DNA of 64,000 nucleotides from Chrysemys picta bellii (Eukaryota; Chordata; Testudines; Emydidae), in the NCBI RefSeq assembly GCF_011386835.1, contig NC_088800.1, positions 55,147,439 to 55,211,438 of the forward strand. The letters are read 5' to 3'. Positions 10,258 to 23,800 of this stretch are shown in pieces. Each line of letters opens with the position of its first letter. The first letter of the stretch is position 1. The notes below the pieces were generated by a model. That model did not search any database, was not told the origin of the DNA, and saw only the letters and a list, made by a program, of their open reading frames with translations. The position numbers and the translations under genes are program-made.

Positions 10258-10490
10258 TCACTAAGGATGGTTCAATGATGAGGGCACTAGCCTAGGACTT
10301 GGGAAACCAGGGTTCAATTCCCTGCTCCACTTCCTTTGTGACCTTGAGTCTCTCTGTGGCTCAGTTCCCCATCTGTAAAATGGGATAACAGCCCTGCCCT
10401 ACTTCACAGAGGTGTTGCAAGCAAGCATTAAAGATTGTGAGGTGCTCAGATACAATGGTAAGTACCTAAGACAGAGAACTGAATCCTAAT
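10258..10490 (+). repeat. tRNA-derived SINE with intact B box
   Basis: GGTTCAATTCC at 10311-10321 is a perfect Pol III B box. It is followed by 'ctgctccact', 'cagttccccatctgtaaaa' and 'ttgtgaggtgctcagata', characteristic of reptile SINEs. Confidence 0.75.
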
Positions 10491-10727
10491 TAAGCAGACC
10501 CTGAAGCCTTGGAGGAGGTTGCTTACTTCTCACCAGACGCTGCATGGGTTTTGTGGAGTTGTCTACCAGGAGAATAAAGATGGAGGGAAAGGATGAATCA
10601 GAAGCTGAAAGCCCCATGGCTCCCAATCAGGCAGATCAACTTAATAAGTTGTAGGCCATGAGATGATGCTAAGTGAAAAAGTGACACACCAACCCTGCTA
10701 GAGGTATCTCCACTGGAGGGAACTTCT

Positions 10728-11045
10728 AGAATCATAGAAATGTAGTGCTGGAAGGGACCTTGAGAGTCATCTAGTCCAGCCCCCTGTGCTGAGGCAGGAC
10801 CAAGTAATCTAGACCATCCTGGACAGGTTTGTTCGAGTTGTTCTTAGAAACCTTCAATAATGGGGATTCCACAACCTCCTTTGGAAGCTTATTCCAGAGC
10901 TCAACTACCCTTATAGCTAGAAACTTTCCCCTAATATCTAACCTAGACCTCCCCTGCTGCAGATTAAGCCCTTTATTTCTTGTTTTACCTTCAGTGGACA
11001 TGGAAAATAATTGAACACTGTCCTCTTTATAACAGACTTTAACAT
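10728..11045 (-). mobile_element. CR1 LINE, 3'-terminal part (interrupted copy)
   Basis: On the minus strand it encodes RGKFLAIRVVELWNKLPKEVV, the conserved C-terminal end of CR1 ORF2, and ends in the AGAATCATAGAA-type terminal motif. It is the 3' half of the copy whose upstream half is 12090-12560. Confidence 0.88.
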
Positions 11046-12089
11046 GTCACACTGTCTGGAGTGGCTCACGACCGTGAGTGCCTACCTCAGGGCAGACTGT
11101 CAGTAACAGGGCAGACACCCTGGTGGTATGTTCTATAATTAGATTCATCAAGCCAATAACAAACGTGAACCCCTGGATCACTATAACAGTCTTACCATGG
11201 AGTCACCAGACAGTCTCCTGAGACTCTCCAGTTTATCCGGCCACCCAGACAAAATGGACTTAGTGATCAATGGTCACTTACGCCAAAAAAATCACACTGC
11301 AGTCAGGTGGCTTCCAGTAACTTACCCCCCAGATCAGTTGGTACCCTAGATTTTATGCCAAAGACAATGTTTGTAGCCAATCCTGTAATAAACTATCCAT
11401 AGATTTATTCACTAGGAAAAAGAAATAAGACAGTTATTTTCCGGTTAAAGCAAGCAAACATAGACACACAAATGAGTTATCATCTAAGTCCTAAGACTGA
11501 CAGAGTGATCTGACAGTTAAAAGTGTCTTTCAGGGCAGACACAGAAGGTAGCCCCTGCAGATCTCTGGCTTCAATTTAGAGTCTCTGGTCAAACAGCCAA
11601 AAAGATGAAGTTTCTGGTCAGGGATTTTTATTCTCTTCCCCCCAGAATTCAAGATGATGGACAAGTTCATGTGCACATCTCCTCTTCATGCAGGTGTGGG
11701 GAGAAGCAATCAACAAAGTCTTTTGTCCTCTGATGTTCCACAATGGTTTGTCTGGTGTCTATGTGCCTTCTTTTGCTGGGCAGGAGATAACACCTCCTGT
11801 GTTTTGCACTGGGTAATGTTTCTCTCCAGACTGTGGAGATTGATAGTTAAGTGTTTGCTCTGCAACTATTACCTTATAACAGGGGACGTAGATATTAGAA
11901 GTGAGATTAATGCCCACAGCAACATACAAGCATTTCATCGAGTCTAAATACATTCTTATAAGACTAATATCTATTTTGAGCAAAATGAACACAGGTAACC
12001 TGGCCAGGTCTCCAGCTATGACACCATCAGTCCTTAGCTAATGCCCAAATGGCTTAGGCAAGAGCTGGCATCTGGTCTGCCAGTGTTGT
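11046..12089. mobile_element. 1,044-bp element inserted into a CR1 copy
   Basis: The flanking CR1 halves join cleanly if this segment is removed, leaving one copy of AACAT (found at 11041-11045 and 12090-12094). It has no coding frame worth naming. The size and the 4-5 bp duplication suggest a solo LTR, but clear TG...CA ends are not seen, so the class is undecided. Confidence 0.65.
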
Positions 12090-12560
12090 AACATATTTGA
12101 AGACTGCTATTGGGTCCCCCTTCCATCTTCTTTTCTCAAGGCTAATCATCTCCAATTTTTTTAACCTTTCCTCATAGGTCAGGTTTTCTAAACCTTTTAT
12201 CCTTTTTGTTGCTCTCCTCTGGACTCTCTCCAGTTTGTCCACATCTTTCCTAAAGTGTGGCACCCAGAATTGGACACAGTACTCCAGCTGAGGCCTCACC
12301 AGTGCCAAGTAGAGCAGTATAATTACCTCTTGTGTCATCCATACAGCCAGCATGGGATTAGCCTTTTGCACAACTGCCTCACATTGTTCACTCATGTTCC
12401 ATTTGTGAACCACTATAACCCCCAGATCCTTTTCAGCAATACTACCACCTGGACAGTGATTCCCCATTTTGTAGCTGTGCCTTTGTTTTTTGCTTCCGAA
12501 GTGAAGTACTTTGCACTTGCTGTACTGCTGGCTTGTGTGCTCTATCAAACACTACTTACT
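12090..12560 (-). mobile_element. CR1 LINE, reverse-transcriptase 3' part
   Basis: The minus strand encodes LEYCVQFWVPHFRKDVDKLE and QRRATKRIKGLENLTYEER, standard CR1 ORF2 sequence. It continues into 10728-11045 across the inserted element. Not intact, so no active protein. Confidence 0.88.
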
Positions 12561-13639
12561 GCCCACAGGATGTAATTAGATCTTCCTGCATTCACAAGGT
12601 AGGGAACACAACAGATGGTGCAGGCTTATTCTTAAATGCAGAGACACTGGAATGACCCATGCTTCTAGCAGCTCCTCGCCAGAACAGGGATTTAGTTCCT
12701 TTTAACAGTTTGGTGGTAGTGGTCACATTGTATTTTGCTCCTCACTAAGCCCCCTCAAAATTTAGCTCAGGATTAACATAGGGACACATTGGGAAGGTCC
12801 CAGATCACACATGGGGTAACTCATTGTGATACCCTGAAAAATGTTAGGGGTGCCCATCGCTAAGTCTACTCTGCCAGCTTGTGGTGCACCTTACCCCTGC
12901 ACATTTCTGGGTGCTACAGACATATCGCTACACGTGTTCATACACACCAGGAGCACACATAGCTGCTGTTATATGCAACAGTGCCTAACAGAACTCCCCA
13001 GCTAAGCTGATATGTTTGGGGAGATGGTTCTAAGAGGGGCAGTAGCGAGAGCACCAATCTTTCACCTCTGGAAGCCGGAAGCCAGTTTAGATCACAAGTG
13101 CTTGGGAAGTGCTCAGTGTAGCCACTAGGGAAGGTTCGGTTACATCACAAAAACAAGGCTCTAGTTCCCATTCTCGAGGAGAGACTTTCTTGTTCAAAAG
13201 TTAGAATTTCACATGTGTAAGTGTGTGGGAAGTACTAGGCTCTTTGCCTTCCCCTGATGCCCCTCTTCTCTGCCAGTTCACCACCCCAACTCGGCGTTCT
13301 TCTCACCTTCACCAATTCACTACTCATCCCTCTGTGGTTAGGAAGAAAGGAGGTAGTGACGTTCCCCTCTGGTGTTGTCTAGATGGGTGATCCGCTAGGT
13401 GACTCTAATCCTTGACTCTTGGAGCCAGCCTTCCTCTGCTCTGCTGTGAGAACCCCCACTCCTGGGCTATTCACACACAGCCTCTAGCATGTAAGCTGCT
13501 CCCAGCTACATGCAACCGAATGACACTAGCCAATATCTCCGGTCCCAGACACAAACCTAGGAACCTCCGTCTTGCTGTGTCCAGTTATGCCCACTGGATT
13601 CTGCAAGCTTATATGAGTTCGTCAAATTAACAAATAAAT
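12561..13639. other. Gene-free stretch
   Basis: No gene, SINE or LINE clearly recognised. Both strands hold only short, unrelated frames. Confidence 0.45.
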
Positions 13640-14420
13640 TGATATGTACCAGGCTTGTTATCCCAAGGGGAGCCTCTGACATGCTTCAAACCAAACACAC
13701 TGCTTCAGGTAGAATAAACAAACAGATTTATTAACCATAACGATAGATTTTAAGTGATTATAAGTCAAAGCATCAGTCAGATTTGGTCAAATGAAATACA
13801 GTAAAAGCAAAACACATTCTAAGCTGATCTTAAACACTTTCAATGTCCTTACAAACTTAGATACTTCTCACCACAGGCTGGCTGGTTGCTCTTCAGCCAG
13901 GATCTCCCCTTTGATCAGCACTTCAGTCGCTTGGTGTGGTGTCTATAGATGTAGGTGGAAGAGAGAGGGAGAGCATGGCAAATGTCTCTCTCTTTTATCA
14001 TGTCCTGTCTTCCCTCTTGGCTTTGCCCCCCGCCCCCTTCAGAGTCAGGTGGGCATTATCTCATCGCAGTACCAAACTGAGCAAGGAAATGGGGGTGACT
14101 CCCGCGAGAGTCTAACAGATTCTTTTGTTGCTGCCTAGGCCAGCGTCCATTGTTCCTGTGAGGCTGGGCTGGGTTTGTCCCATCCATGCCCTGTTGAGGT
14201 GTGAACTGCGCCTCTGCTTCTGAAGAGTTTTTGTCTGGGCTTGCTTTAAGCTATGAGGATACACTTTCAGCCTCATAACCGTATACATGAAATTATAACC
14301 TGTAACAGGACTATAACATCACTATAGCAACTGCTCAGTACATCATGAGCCTTCCAAAGACACCCAACATGACAATCATTTTACAAGGATGAACATGGGG
14401 GTGCTGGGTGTTCCCCCGAC
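13640..14420. repeat. Dispersed LTR-like repeat
   Basis: Contains 'cagatttattaac' and 'atagattttaagtgattataagt', also present at about 34430-34475 with the same surrounding order, so both belong to one dispersed family. LTR origin is suspected from the long non-coding, A/T-rich organisation. Ends not determined. Confidence 0.5.
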
Positions 14421-14562
14421 GTACAGAGGTCTCTTGGCCTTTGCATGCATTAGTCTTTCAGGGAGAGGACAACTTATCTGCTAGGCCACTTCCTTCTCCC
14501 TGCTCCTAACTGTGCTGTCTCCCTTATCAGAGCAGGGCTAGAGCAGCAGGTCACCTCCATAA

Positions 14563-15134
14563 GTGAGACGAATGGCAGTGAGGCCTCAAGACCCTGCCCA
14601 GACCTCCAGGCAGCCACTCAGCAGATGCCAAGAAGAGGCACAGCCTAGACATGGTTGGCCTGGTCCTGTAGAGTGATACATCAAACAGGATCAAAGGAAG
14701 TGCAGGATGAGGTGAAAAGTGTGTGATCCCCACAAACACATGTTTAACAAAGTCACACCTTCATTTGACATAACTGGGGCTCAATAAGCAGGGCATTGAA
14801 GAGATGTTGTAAGTCAAGACTTCAAGGTTCATTGACAGATCTGGGATAGTGAGACGAATGGCAGTGAGGCCTCAAGACCCTGCCCAGACCTCCAGGCAGC
14901 CACTCAGCAGATGCCAAGAAGAGGCACAGCCTAGACATGGTTGGCCTGGTCCTGTAGAGTGATACATCAAACAGGATCAAAGGAAGTGCAGGATGAGGTG
15001 AAAAGTGTGTGATCCCCACAAACACATGTTTAACAAAGTCACACCTTCATTTGACATAATTGGGGCTCAATAAGCAGGGCATTGAAGAGATGTTGTAAGT
15101 CAAGACTTCAAGGTTCATTGACAGATCTGGGATA
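14563..15134. repeat. 286-bp tandem duplication
   Basis: Positions 14563-14848 are repeated head to tail as 14849-15134. I find a single mismatch (CATAACTGG versus CATAATTGG, in the last third of the unit). The duplicated segment has no recognised gene. The similar short frames on the minus strand in both units are a by-product. Confidence 0.92.
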
Positions 15135-15179
15135 GGGAGCTCATGCAGTATTTACCAGCATTAGACTAAGCCAAGTCTG

Positions 15180-15540
15180 TTACAGCAACAAATAACGTTC
15201 ACCCAAAGATCTCAAAATACCTTACAAGGGAAGGCAAGTATTATCCCCATTTTACTGTGGGGAAACAGAGGAGGGAGGGATGGATCACTTGATGTTTACC
15301 TGTTCTGTTCATTCCCTCTGAAGCACCTGGCACTGGCCACTGTCAGAAGACAAGATACCGGGCTAGATCGACCTTTGGTTTGACCCAGTATGTCTGTTTT
15401 ATGTTCTTAAGGAAGGTTAAGTGACTTACCTAAGATCATTCCATGAGCAGGTGGGAGAGTCAGGACTAAACTCAGCTCTCCTGACCTCCAGTCCCATGCC
15501 TGTACCACTAGACCATATTATTTCCCCCTTCTCTGTGTGA
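15180..15540 (-). repeat. MIR-like SINE in antisense orientation
   Basis: 'tattatccccattttactgtgggga' with flanking parts, then 'agtcaggactaaactcagctctcctgacctcc' and 'taccactagacca' read as the reverse complement of a tRNA-derived SINE (the last part being the A-box end). Confidence 0.65.
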
Positions 15541-18500
15541 CACTTCCATAGACACCGAAATTCAAAAGAAAAATATTTTCTGATTGCAAAAGGATGCAGA
15601 CTTTTGATTATAAGCTCTTTTGAATCCCATCCAAGTCAGGGCATATCCTACAGCAAGCCCTACAAGACCTTGGACTAACATCACCTTCCGGTCGCAGCAT
15701 TTCAATGAGCCCAGCAGGTAATCTGGAGTGACTGAATCACAGAGAGACACAGGCTTGGCCTCTATCCCCTTCCCCCCTCCAAAACGACACTGATCCAAAT
15801 TATTACACTGGCCCACCAGTGCAAGTTTCTCTCGTGTAGACAGACCTATTGTGAAGGCATTACAAATCTGTGAAAGTGTTCCCTAGTGCTGTTTGAAACA
15901 GTAGTACATTAAAGCACACTAGGGAATATTACAAAGAAATTACACATGACAGCATATACTGTACAAAAAGAAAGCCCACCCAAAACCCCTGATTTTGGAC
16001 GTCTACATAAAACTCAAAAATTGCTAAATTAAATTAAATTAAAAAACCCTGAAAAACAGAAGGCCTACTTATGATGAATGTTTTATGGGAAGCTAGGAAC
16101 ACCTGAGACAGATCCTTGGGAATACAATAGTTTGATCTCTACTCTTGCACTGTTTCATTTGTCAGTAATTTGACAAAATTGGGAACTTGGTGGAATCTGC
16201 TAAGGTCCTCTCCAAAAGGGATGCCAACTGCCACCGCCAAGGAAGAAACCAGGAGTACTAATCCCCTATCTGTAATTAAGTTAGTAATAAGGACCATCAT
16301 CACAAGAGATCCTGTAGGAGAGAAACATATTATCCATTTCTTAGTCAAGGTTGAATAAAGCTTTCCTACACAGAGAAATGCAGCTTCCTGTTGGGTTTTG
16401 GACAAAGTTACCCATTCTAGTTCTGCCTCCCCTCACCTGACAAAGGGAGCACTAATAAGGGGCTACCTGAGTACAAGCACTAACCTCTATCTGGAGTGGA
16501 AGGAACACCTCCTGCCAGCCAAATCAGGACTTGGTAAGAGATTTCCCCACGCCTAAACTTTGGGTGATTCTAATTCCCTCTCCTCTCCTTTTTGTCAGTG
16601 TAAATTAAAACATCACTGTTTGGGCAGGGTAAATGTATTATTGGCGACCAAGTTTCTAAAAGTCTAAAGCTTTCAAGACTAGCCACTCCTTCATGAGACT
16701 GATACCAAGTGCCACGGCTGTGAAACCCTTTCAGGGAAACCCCTCTTTCTGCCTTTTCAATGAGAGCACACCTTCAGCCAGTTTAGAATCGAACCCCTAA
16801 TCAGTCTAATGCATCTTACAGCATCTCTTACCAACCTGCATGAATTGGTGGAGCCTGAAACAACTGCTAAAGGATTTCAACTTATGGCAATCATACTTTG
16901 AAGCAGAGTGTTTCAAAGGAATCTCTCAACTCTCAAAGGACAAATGTGTTCAGATGGCATCTCCAAAGAGGAATTGTAACAAAGCTAGTGAAATATTTTC
17001 CCTTTACACTCTGCCTCCCTTTCCCATCCACAAAAAGCCCTACATTAAAAGCAACATTTAGGGTTAGCCTCAAAATCCCATACACCAATAAATTCAGAGT
17101 CAAGGAATCTTACTCCATCCTTAACTTACACCATCATATCAATGGCACCACATAGAGATGAAAAAAAAAAAATCTGTGTTCTTTCCTGGACCATTTGAGG
17201 TGGATGAAGATGGAATCTACAGTTTAGAGAATACTTCTCTGATTTTTGTTAGTAGAAATGGCAGGCAGCTCAGGTCCTGCCTTCTCGCACAGTACTGGCA
17301 GAGTTTGGCAAGATTTTTGGAGGACCAAGATGACTGAAAGCCAACTTGCAGCTCTCTCCAACTTCAGGGAGAGTATTTTGAGCCATCAGAAAACTTGTTC
17401 TGTTTAAAAAGAGGCGCTCTCAGTTTATCATAAGGTAGCAATAAAGGCACAAACTGTGTTTTAAAGATTAATGGCCAACAATAACTATATGCAAACCAGG
17501 CTATCAGCTAGGATCCCATTTGGCTGATGTAAGGATGCAGCTGGAAGCTTCAACTCCGAATTTAGTTTTTGCGGGTTCACAGCTACTATTTAAACAGATT
17601 GTAATATATAAAAATGTGTACTGCAAATGTGACACAAATGGATGTAGCATCTCATCAAATAATTTATTCTCAAAGGGGCTAATTTATTCCTGTACTGGAA
17701 CATTTATAGCACTTCCTTGGCTAGGAAGGTTTTTAGTTTGGTTGGCTAAACAACATGGCATATCCAAAAACATGGATGGGATTCTTAATAGAAACACTGC
17801 ACTCTGTGTTCCAAGCCCTGTCCTACTTTTGTTAGTCTAATGGCTATTGGTAACCCCAGTTTTTGAGAAAATATACAATGCATCAAGATTCTATAAAAAG
17901 CAGCAGTTATTTCAAGTCAGGGGCTGCAATACCTCAAGAGTCTTGATAAATATAGTTTTGTTTTTGATACAATGTTATCTTAATCTGTCTCTGCGTGTGT
18001 CTAATACAAATTAACTTCAAACTGCCCCATCAACAAGTGAGGGGAGACAGCATGATCGGCCCAGCATGTGCCACTTGTCACTGGTAAGTAAGCCTCTTCC
18101 AGCCAGTGATGCAGTAAGTTGATGGACTCCCAGAAGAAGCTCAATAGCTCTCCACTATGAGAAGATGCATCACGCAGCACAAGGTGTTTCAAAGAGAACA
18201 TAAAAAGAATCCCTGAAGCCCCCTCCCACACACACATTTTTTAAAAAATTACACAGGCTGTTTCTAATTAAGAAAGCCATCGAAATGATTCACACTATCT
18301 CCCCAATTGTGAAGTTATATAGAAAAAAGTAGGCTCCCAAAATGATCCTTATCCATTAGCTTAAAATGGGACAGCATTTTCCTCTAGTCCTGTGGTCAAA
18401 ACTTGCAGTGTTTCTGCAATGCTGAGATGGTACAACACAACGTTGTGATGCACTGTGGGATTGTCTACAACCCTCACAATTTTGTCCTGCATGGCAGATC

Positions 18501-20081
18501 AGTGAAAACCCAAGCCTGACAGCAACCCGAGAATTAGAGGGATACAGTCAAGGCTTTAAAAAAGTATTATGATATACATATGGATAGGTGCAGCAGTGTC
18601 AGAGAAAGATGATTACTTCAGACTCTGAAAGAGTTCCAAGCAGCGGTACTGTTTGTAACACAGAATTGCAAAAGCACAACCATGCAAACAACCAGCTGTA
18701 CAATGCAAACAGCCCCTGGAGGATTTGTTTACATAATATCGGGGCAACAATATGCCCTTGCTGCAATCCTGCATCTTAAAACAAACAGATGATTGGGAAA
18801 GAGAGAAAAGATCACAGGACAGACTGAGAAAATCTTTAACAGCACCCCTTGTCAGTCAACGGCAGGAAGCACTGTCAAGAACTGCCATTTCAGGCACCGG
18901 GAAGCACAGAAACATCAAGAAAGCACTGAATCACAAGAACCTGAAAAATTCAAAGGAAGGAAAGACAGGATAATGATTGTCTCAGCATTTAAATGTCATG
19001 CAGACACTCTGCCAGAATAACCTATATTTGCCTTTCAAAATATAATGTCCCGTTTTAGGGACACTGCTATTGGGTTAAGAGGAACTATTCCCACTACCCA
19101 CACCAGAAGAATGCAATGTGCAGTGTGACATATCGGCAGACTTCACTACAACAACAACAACTCAGGACCTCCCAATTTCAAAACAAAAAGGATGAGAGCA
19201 ATTATAGTAGGTCTGCTACCTGTGCAATTATTTTGCAGCCAACCTCAGTCCTGCCCACAACAAAGCAATAAGTCCACCCCCAGTGCTAAGCCACAGTTAA
19301 GTTTTGCTAAAATCTGTCCACAACACAATCTTTATTCTGTGAGCTAAATTAAAAATCAATATTTCATTAATTCTCTACAGGAATTTAAGCTTATTCATTT
19401 GTCTAACAGATTATACCTACTCTTCCAGCTGCATGGCTTTTGGAGGGAACACAGGGGATTTCTGAGTGATGGTGGTTTAGGTTTAATGCAATTAATATTC
19501 AGCTATTCTTCACATCCCATCTGGAGGGCTCTACTTCTCACGCAATGGCTATTTAGGCCTCAAACCACCTTTGGGGGGGGAAAAATCTGATCTCACTTAT
19601 CTGGAGAGTCTGACACATAATTAAGTTAGAGAAACAATGAAGGCAGGAAGACTGAGGTCCACCAGCATACACCCCCTCACTAAACTGATTGTGTGAGATG
19701 CATCCACTTAGAGGCTGATGGATAATTGTGACTCAGAGTTTCAGTGGAAAAAGCCACGGTTTCTGCCCATATGCCTAGTTCTACTTGAAAACCCACCTTG
19801 CAAAGATGACTACAGGACATACACACAGCTCGCACCCTTTCCGAACGTATTCATTGTATTCTTAATGTTAGTGAGCACATCATAGGCTCAAATCCAGCCA
19901 AAAGTGTTGATGACCAATGACTGTGATCATATACATCCCGGATGGCTGCCTGTGGGAATAATCCAGTTCCCAGCAGCCAGGTGTACATGTTACAAAAATA
20001 CCAGCACGACGGGCATTTCTGACTCTCTTTAACAGAGTCAGAGGACTGAATAAGTCACAAAGACCAAGCTGCCTTCTTACA
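15541..20081. other. Gene-free stretch, probably intronic
   Basis: No coding exon with flanking splice sites recognised. An 88-codon minus-strand frame at 16139-16405 has a hydrophobic middle (LVMMVLITNLI) but no start context, splice sites or homologue I can name. A poly-A run at 17160-17172 and short A/T-rich simple sequence near 16022-16045 are the only low-complexity parts. Confidence 0.45.
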
Positions 20082-20085
20082 CCTA

Positions 20086-20363
20086 GGCCAGGTCCACACT
20101 AGAAGCTTTTGCTGATATAGTAATGTCAGATAGTGGTGATTTTTTTATGACATTTTTATACTGGCAAAAATCCCTAGCATATACACAGTTATACTAGCAA
20201 GAAAATGCTTTTACCAGCAGTGTTTACTTTGTTCATAAAACTGGTGTAAACGATACCAGCAAAAGCACTCTCCACTATATCGAGCTATATCTCCACTAGA
20301 AGGGGTTGCCAGTATAACAAACCAGTAAACCCTTTCCAGTACAGACCTAATGTACATCTGGCC
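20086..20363. mobile_element. Harbinger-like MITE, 278 bp
   Basis: Imperfect inverted ends GGCCAGGTCCACACTA and TAATGTACATCTGGCC, flanked by CTA on both sides (20083-20085, 20364-20366), a 3-bp duplication of the Harbinger size. Non-coding. Confidence 0.7.
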
Positions 20364-20641
20364 CTAGAGTTGGTGCCTTCAGGTCAGGTTTGGAACATGG
20401 AGGAAGTTTGCCTCATCACGCACTGCCCATACTACATCTGTCTTGAGATTAAACACAGGCTTTCAGTCCAAGTCTGCCAGACAGGCATCTTTCACCAGTA
20501 TAAAAACCACACCAAAAATTCAATATCTACAGAGAATGTTTCCCCAAAATTAAAGAGCCCAAAGTGACACCTTAGCACAGCAGCCAAATGTTTCCATCAT
20601 CATAATTTTATGTTGAGTGCACACACAGTGCTCTGAACCCT

Positions 20642-20653
20642 CCACCAGGGGGC
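20642..20653 (+). promoter_or_regulatory. CTCF-like core motif
   Basis: CCACCAGGGGGC matches the CTCF core consensus exactly, plus-strand orientation. Motif match only; occupancy unknown. Confidence 0.45.
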
Positions 20654-20734
20654 TCTCGGTACTAGTGATAAAATGATGTATGTATGCCGTGTTCTTGGAG
20701 CCACTTTCCCATTGTAACATGTGTTAACTACTTA

Positions 20735-20885
20735 TGCTAAACAATCTGTTCCACCCTTGTATTTAGCTGCGACACTCTGAGTGCCTTTCCCAGCCCTGAA
20801 GAAGTCGAAAACTTGTTTCTCTCACCAGCCGAAACTGGTCCAATAAGATATTACCTCACCCACCTTGTCTCTCTTCTGAAACACT
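20735..20885 (+). repeat. Dispersed amniote repeat
   Basis: 'cctgaagaagtcgaaaac' and 'ggtccaataagatattacct' then 'cacccaccttgtctctc' match, from memory, a very abundant turtle/crocodile dispersed repeat. Non-coding. Confidence 0.55.
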
Positions 20886-23800
20886 GTATGGTCCATCATG
20901 GCACCTACACTATGTTGGTTCATTTTAATAGCTGAAAAAGGCCCATGCTTTGTTCCATATTTAAGGGTCTAACATAACTTACGAAAATCAAGTTGCTTTC
21001 TTTCTGGTTTGCACATGATCACAAATTACTTCTGTCAGAAATCAAAGCACAAAAAGAACAATGTAAGTATCACATCAAAAGATAGAAGTTGACACTCTTG
21101 CTCTCTGAAAATAAAACTGCATAGCCTGCTCAAGGGCCTGATCCTGCAATCTTTATGAAGGCAAAACTCAGCTTTATTTTAGTGAGCTTTGCCTGCATAA
21201 AAGCTGCTGGGTCAGGCCCTTAATCAACCTTTCTCCTATTAAAAAAAAGGAGTTGATACAATAGCTCTGTTTCATATAAAATATCATTTCCGCCATATGG
21301 GGGAGGATGGAAGAGAACTAGATTTAAAGCTTTCCTCTATGATGTCACAGACGCAGCTCTTAAGAGGTAAGATGATATCTCTGTAACACAAAGCTTGCTT
21401 CTATTAGATTACTTTTTCACCACCCTTTCTCACCTTGGTTGCAAGCAGGACATCCTGTCCAAGCATCCTATGTAGTTAAGTTAGGAGAGATGGTTAAAGG
21501 TTGCGTGGGGAGAACAACAGAATCATCTCACAGTCGCAAAAAAACAAAACACAAAAACAAAAACAAAAAAACCCACCAACTTCACAAAGTTCAGTCTGGG
21601 GAAGCAGTGCACCCACAATTACATGGTTTGTTTTTTACCCAGCAGTTTGGTATGCCAGTTTAGAAGCTTGAAAATGTAAATTCTGCCAGGCTGCCATTTT
21701 GTCCTATTTGCACTTGGCAAACATTACACAACGCTGAAATTAACATGCCTGTTTGTATTTAATAACTACTAGAGTGCCTCCCAACCCCAAACTCTTTGTT
21801 CAGCCACATCAGACATTATGTTCACAGAACTCTGGAAGTGATGTCAGCAGGGGAGCACAAAACACTGTTTTGTTCTAGGTCCTACAAAAACCATTGCATT
21901 TTATTTTTTGTTTAAATATTAGGAGATTTGAATAAACTTCTTTAGAGCCCAACACACTTTCTTTCAGATTATAGCAATTATCTATATTATAGCCTATAAC
22001 TCTAATATAGGCCTATTAAGGAACTTCTCCAAAAGGGTCCAGTTGCAACCTCTTTGCTACATATATTCCAACCAAATATCTCTGGATCAGAGAACATGCT
22101 AAAGGACTGTGTGTATCCCATATCTCCTTCCAAAACCAAATCACCCCCAGACTGGGAAGAGCTGTGCATTAGTCACTGCTTTTAACAGTATTTTCTACTT
22201 GGACCAACAACAACAAAAATCAGTTTTTACATAATAAAGTTCCTCAATGCTTTTTGCTTTCTAACCTGACAAGTACCCATCCTTAAGATCACCAATAGGT
22301 TAGAACAGAAGCTTGAGGAATTTAACGGCAGACACACTCATTCTGTCCTACTTCCCAAACTGATTCAAACTCATGCCTTTCTTTGAGTTTTCTACTATCA
22401 AAGAAAAAAGGCCCTCCACCTCCCCCTCTTTCAGGCTTCCAACTGTGTGAAGCTGCACTGACAGAAGAGGCAATTAATGTAGGTTTAACATTACCCCCCA
22501 TTTTAAATACAAATGAGACCATTGCATTTGCCAATGCCACACACATTCCAATATGACAGGGTGAAAGAATGAAAAAGTGAGCTCTGGAAATTACCAGTGC
22601 CATGGACATGCAGGGTTAATAACATGGCTGAAATACCCCCTCCTCAACTTCAAAAAGGAACAGGCATCACTAATTACAACTTCCTCCTACTGTCTCCCCA
22701 ATACTCACATCGCTACTCTTGTGTTTCCAAAATGCACCTGCTAGAATTATGATCTTGCCCATCGTTCAGACCATGTCATGCACATCTTTGAATTCCTTCC
22801 CTTGCTTCCCCCATTATTCACCACATCATCAAGTTTAAACTCTTGTTCTCACTCTCAAAGTCCTTCAGAACTGTGCTCTAGCCTATAGTCTCTGAACTAC
22901 TTTATATGCATGAATTTCACCCACTTCCTTCCTCCATTGATGACTGCCAGTACTCCACTAATTTCCTCTCACTCTGTGCCTTTACCACGTTGCCAAGACA
23001 CTCCCCAGCCCCTCTCTGGTTTCAAACCCCTCCTAAAGATTCACTTCTTACATGACACCCATAAGAAATGAAAAAAATACATCATGTTAATCCTGTCTCT
23101 GGGCCTATAGAGGCCTGCAGTCTTCTCAATTATAGATTTTTGACTGAAAGAGCTTTAGGGCAGGATCTTATATAAGGGCAGAGCACACCATCAGTTGTTT
23201 AGTTATTGTTAATTTGTAATCACCACTTTCTCCCAAAACAGTCATTTCCTACCTCAGCTCACTCAGATTTACTTGAAGGGGGAAGGCCTTCTTTGTAAAT
23301 ACATAAAGGTGAGCTCAGAGCAATACCATGTCAAAGTGGAACTCCGAATATTGGCATATTAGGCCCAAAGGATGCCAAAGGGGAACGATCTTGATGTTTT
23401 AAGTGTTCACAAAGTTCCTCTGAATGAGTTACGAGTTCCTTGGAATAACTTCTATTATAAAGAAGAGGGTTTTTTTTTTACCTTGTATTAGAGTTAAAAT
23501 AAAGTTTTAAAAGTGTAACAAAGAAAATATTACCACATTTAACCAAGTCTGTCATCTGTTAAAAGTGAACCATTTTAGTCATGACATGGAATGCTACAAT
23601 TTACAAAGCACTCACGAAAAGTTTAGTGGAATTCTTCAATAGTGCATGAAAAAAACCTATTTATGAAACCACTTTCAAAACTCAGTAAGAATATAAATCT
23701 GTAATCAAAAGTCTCATACCCACGAAACCAACACTAACAACATTTTACACCTACTTTCCTTCATAGGAGTCATACCAGGAAATATCTGAAAACTACAATC

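Noticed and set aside
11046..12089. Calling the insertion a solo LTR with ends TGTCA...TGACA (11045-12023)
   Set aside because: Those ends lack a target duplication, while AACAT at 11041 and 12090 rejoins the CR1 precisely; boundaries set there instead.
14551..15025. Two similar 62- and 67-codon minus-strand frames
   Set aside because: By-product of the 286-bp tandem duplication, no coding evidence.
16139..16405. 88-codon minus-strand frame with hydrophobic centre
   Set aside because: No splice sites, start context or known homologue; not enough to call an exon of the putative leftward gene.
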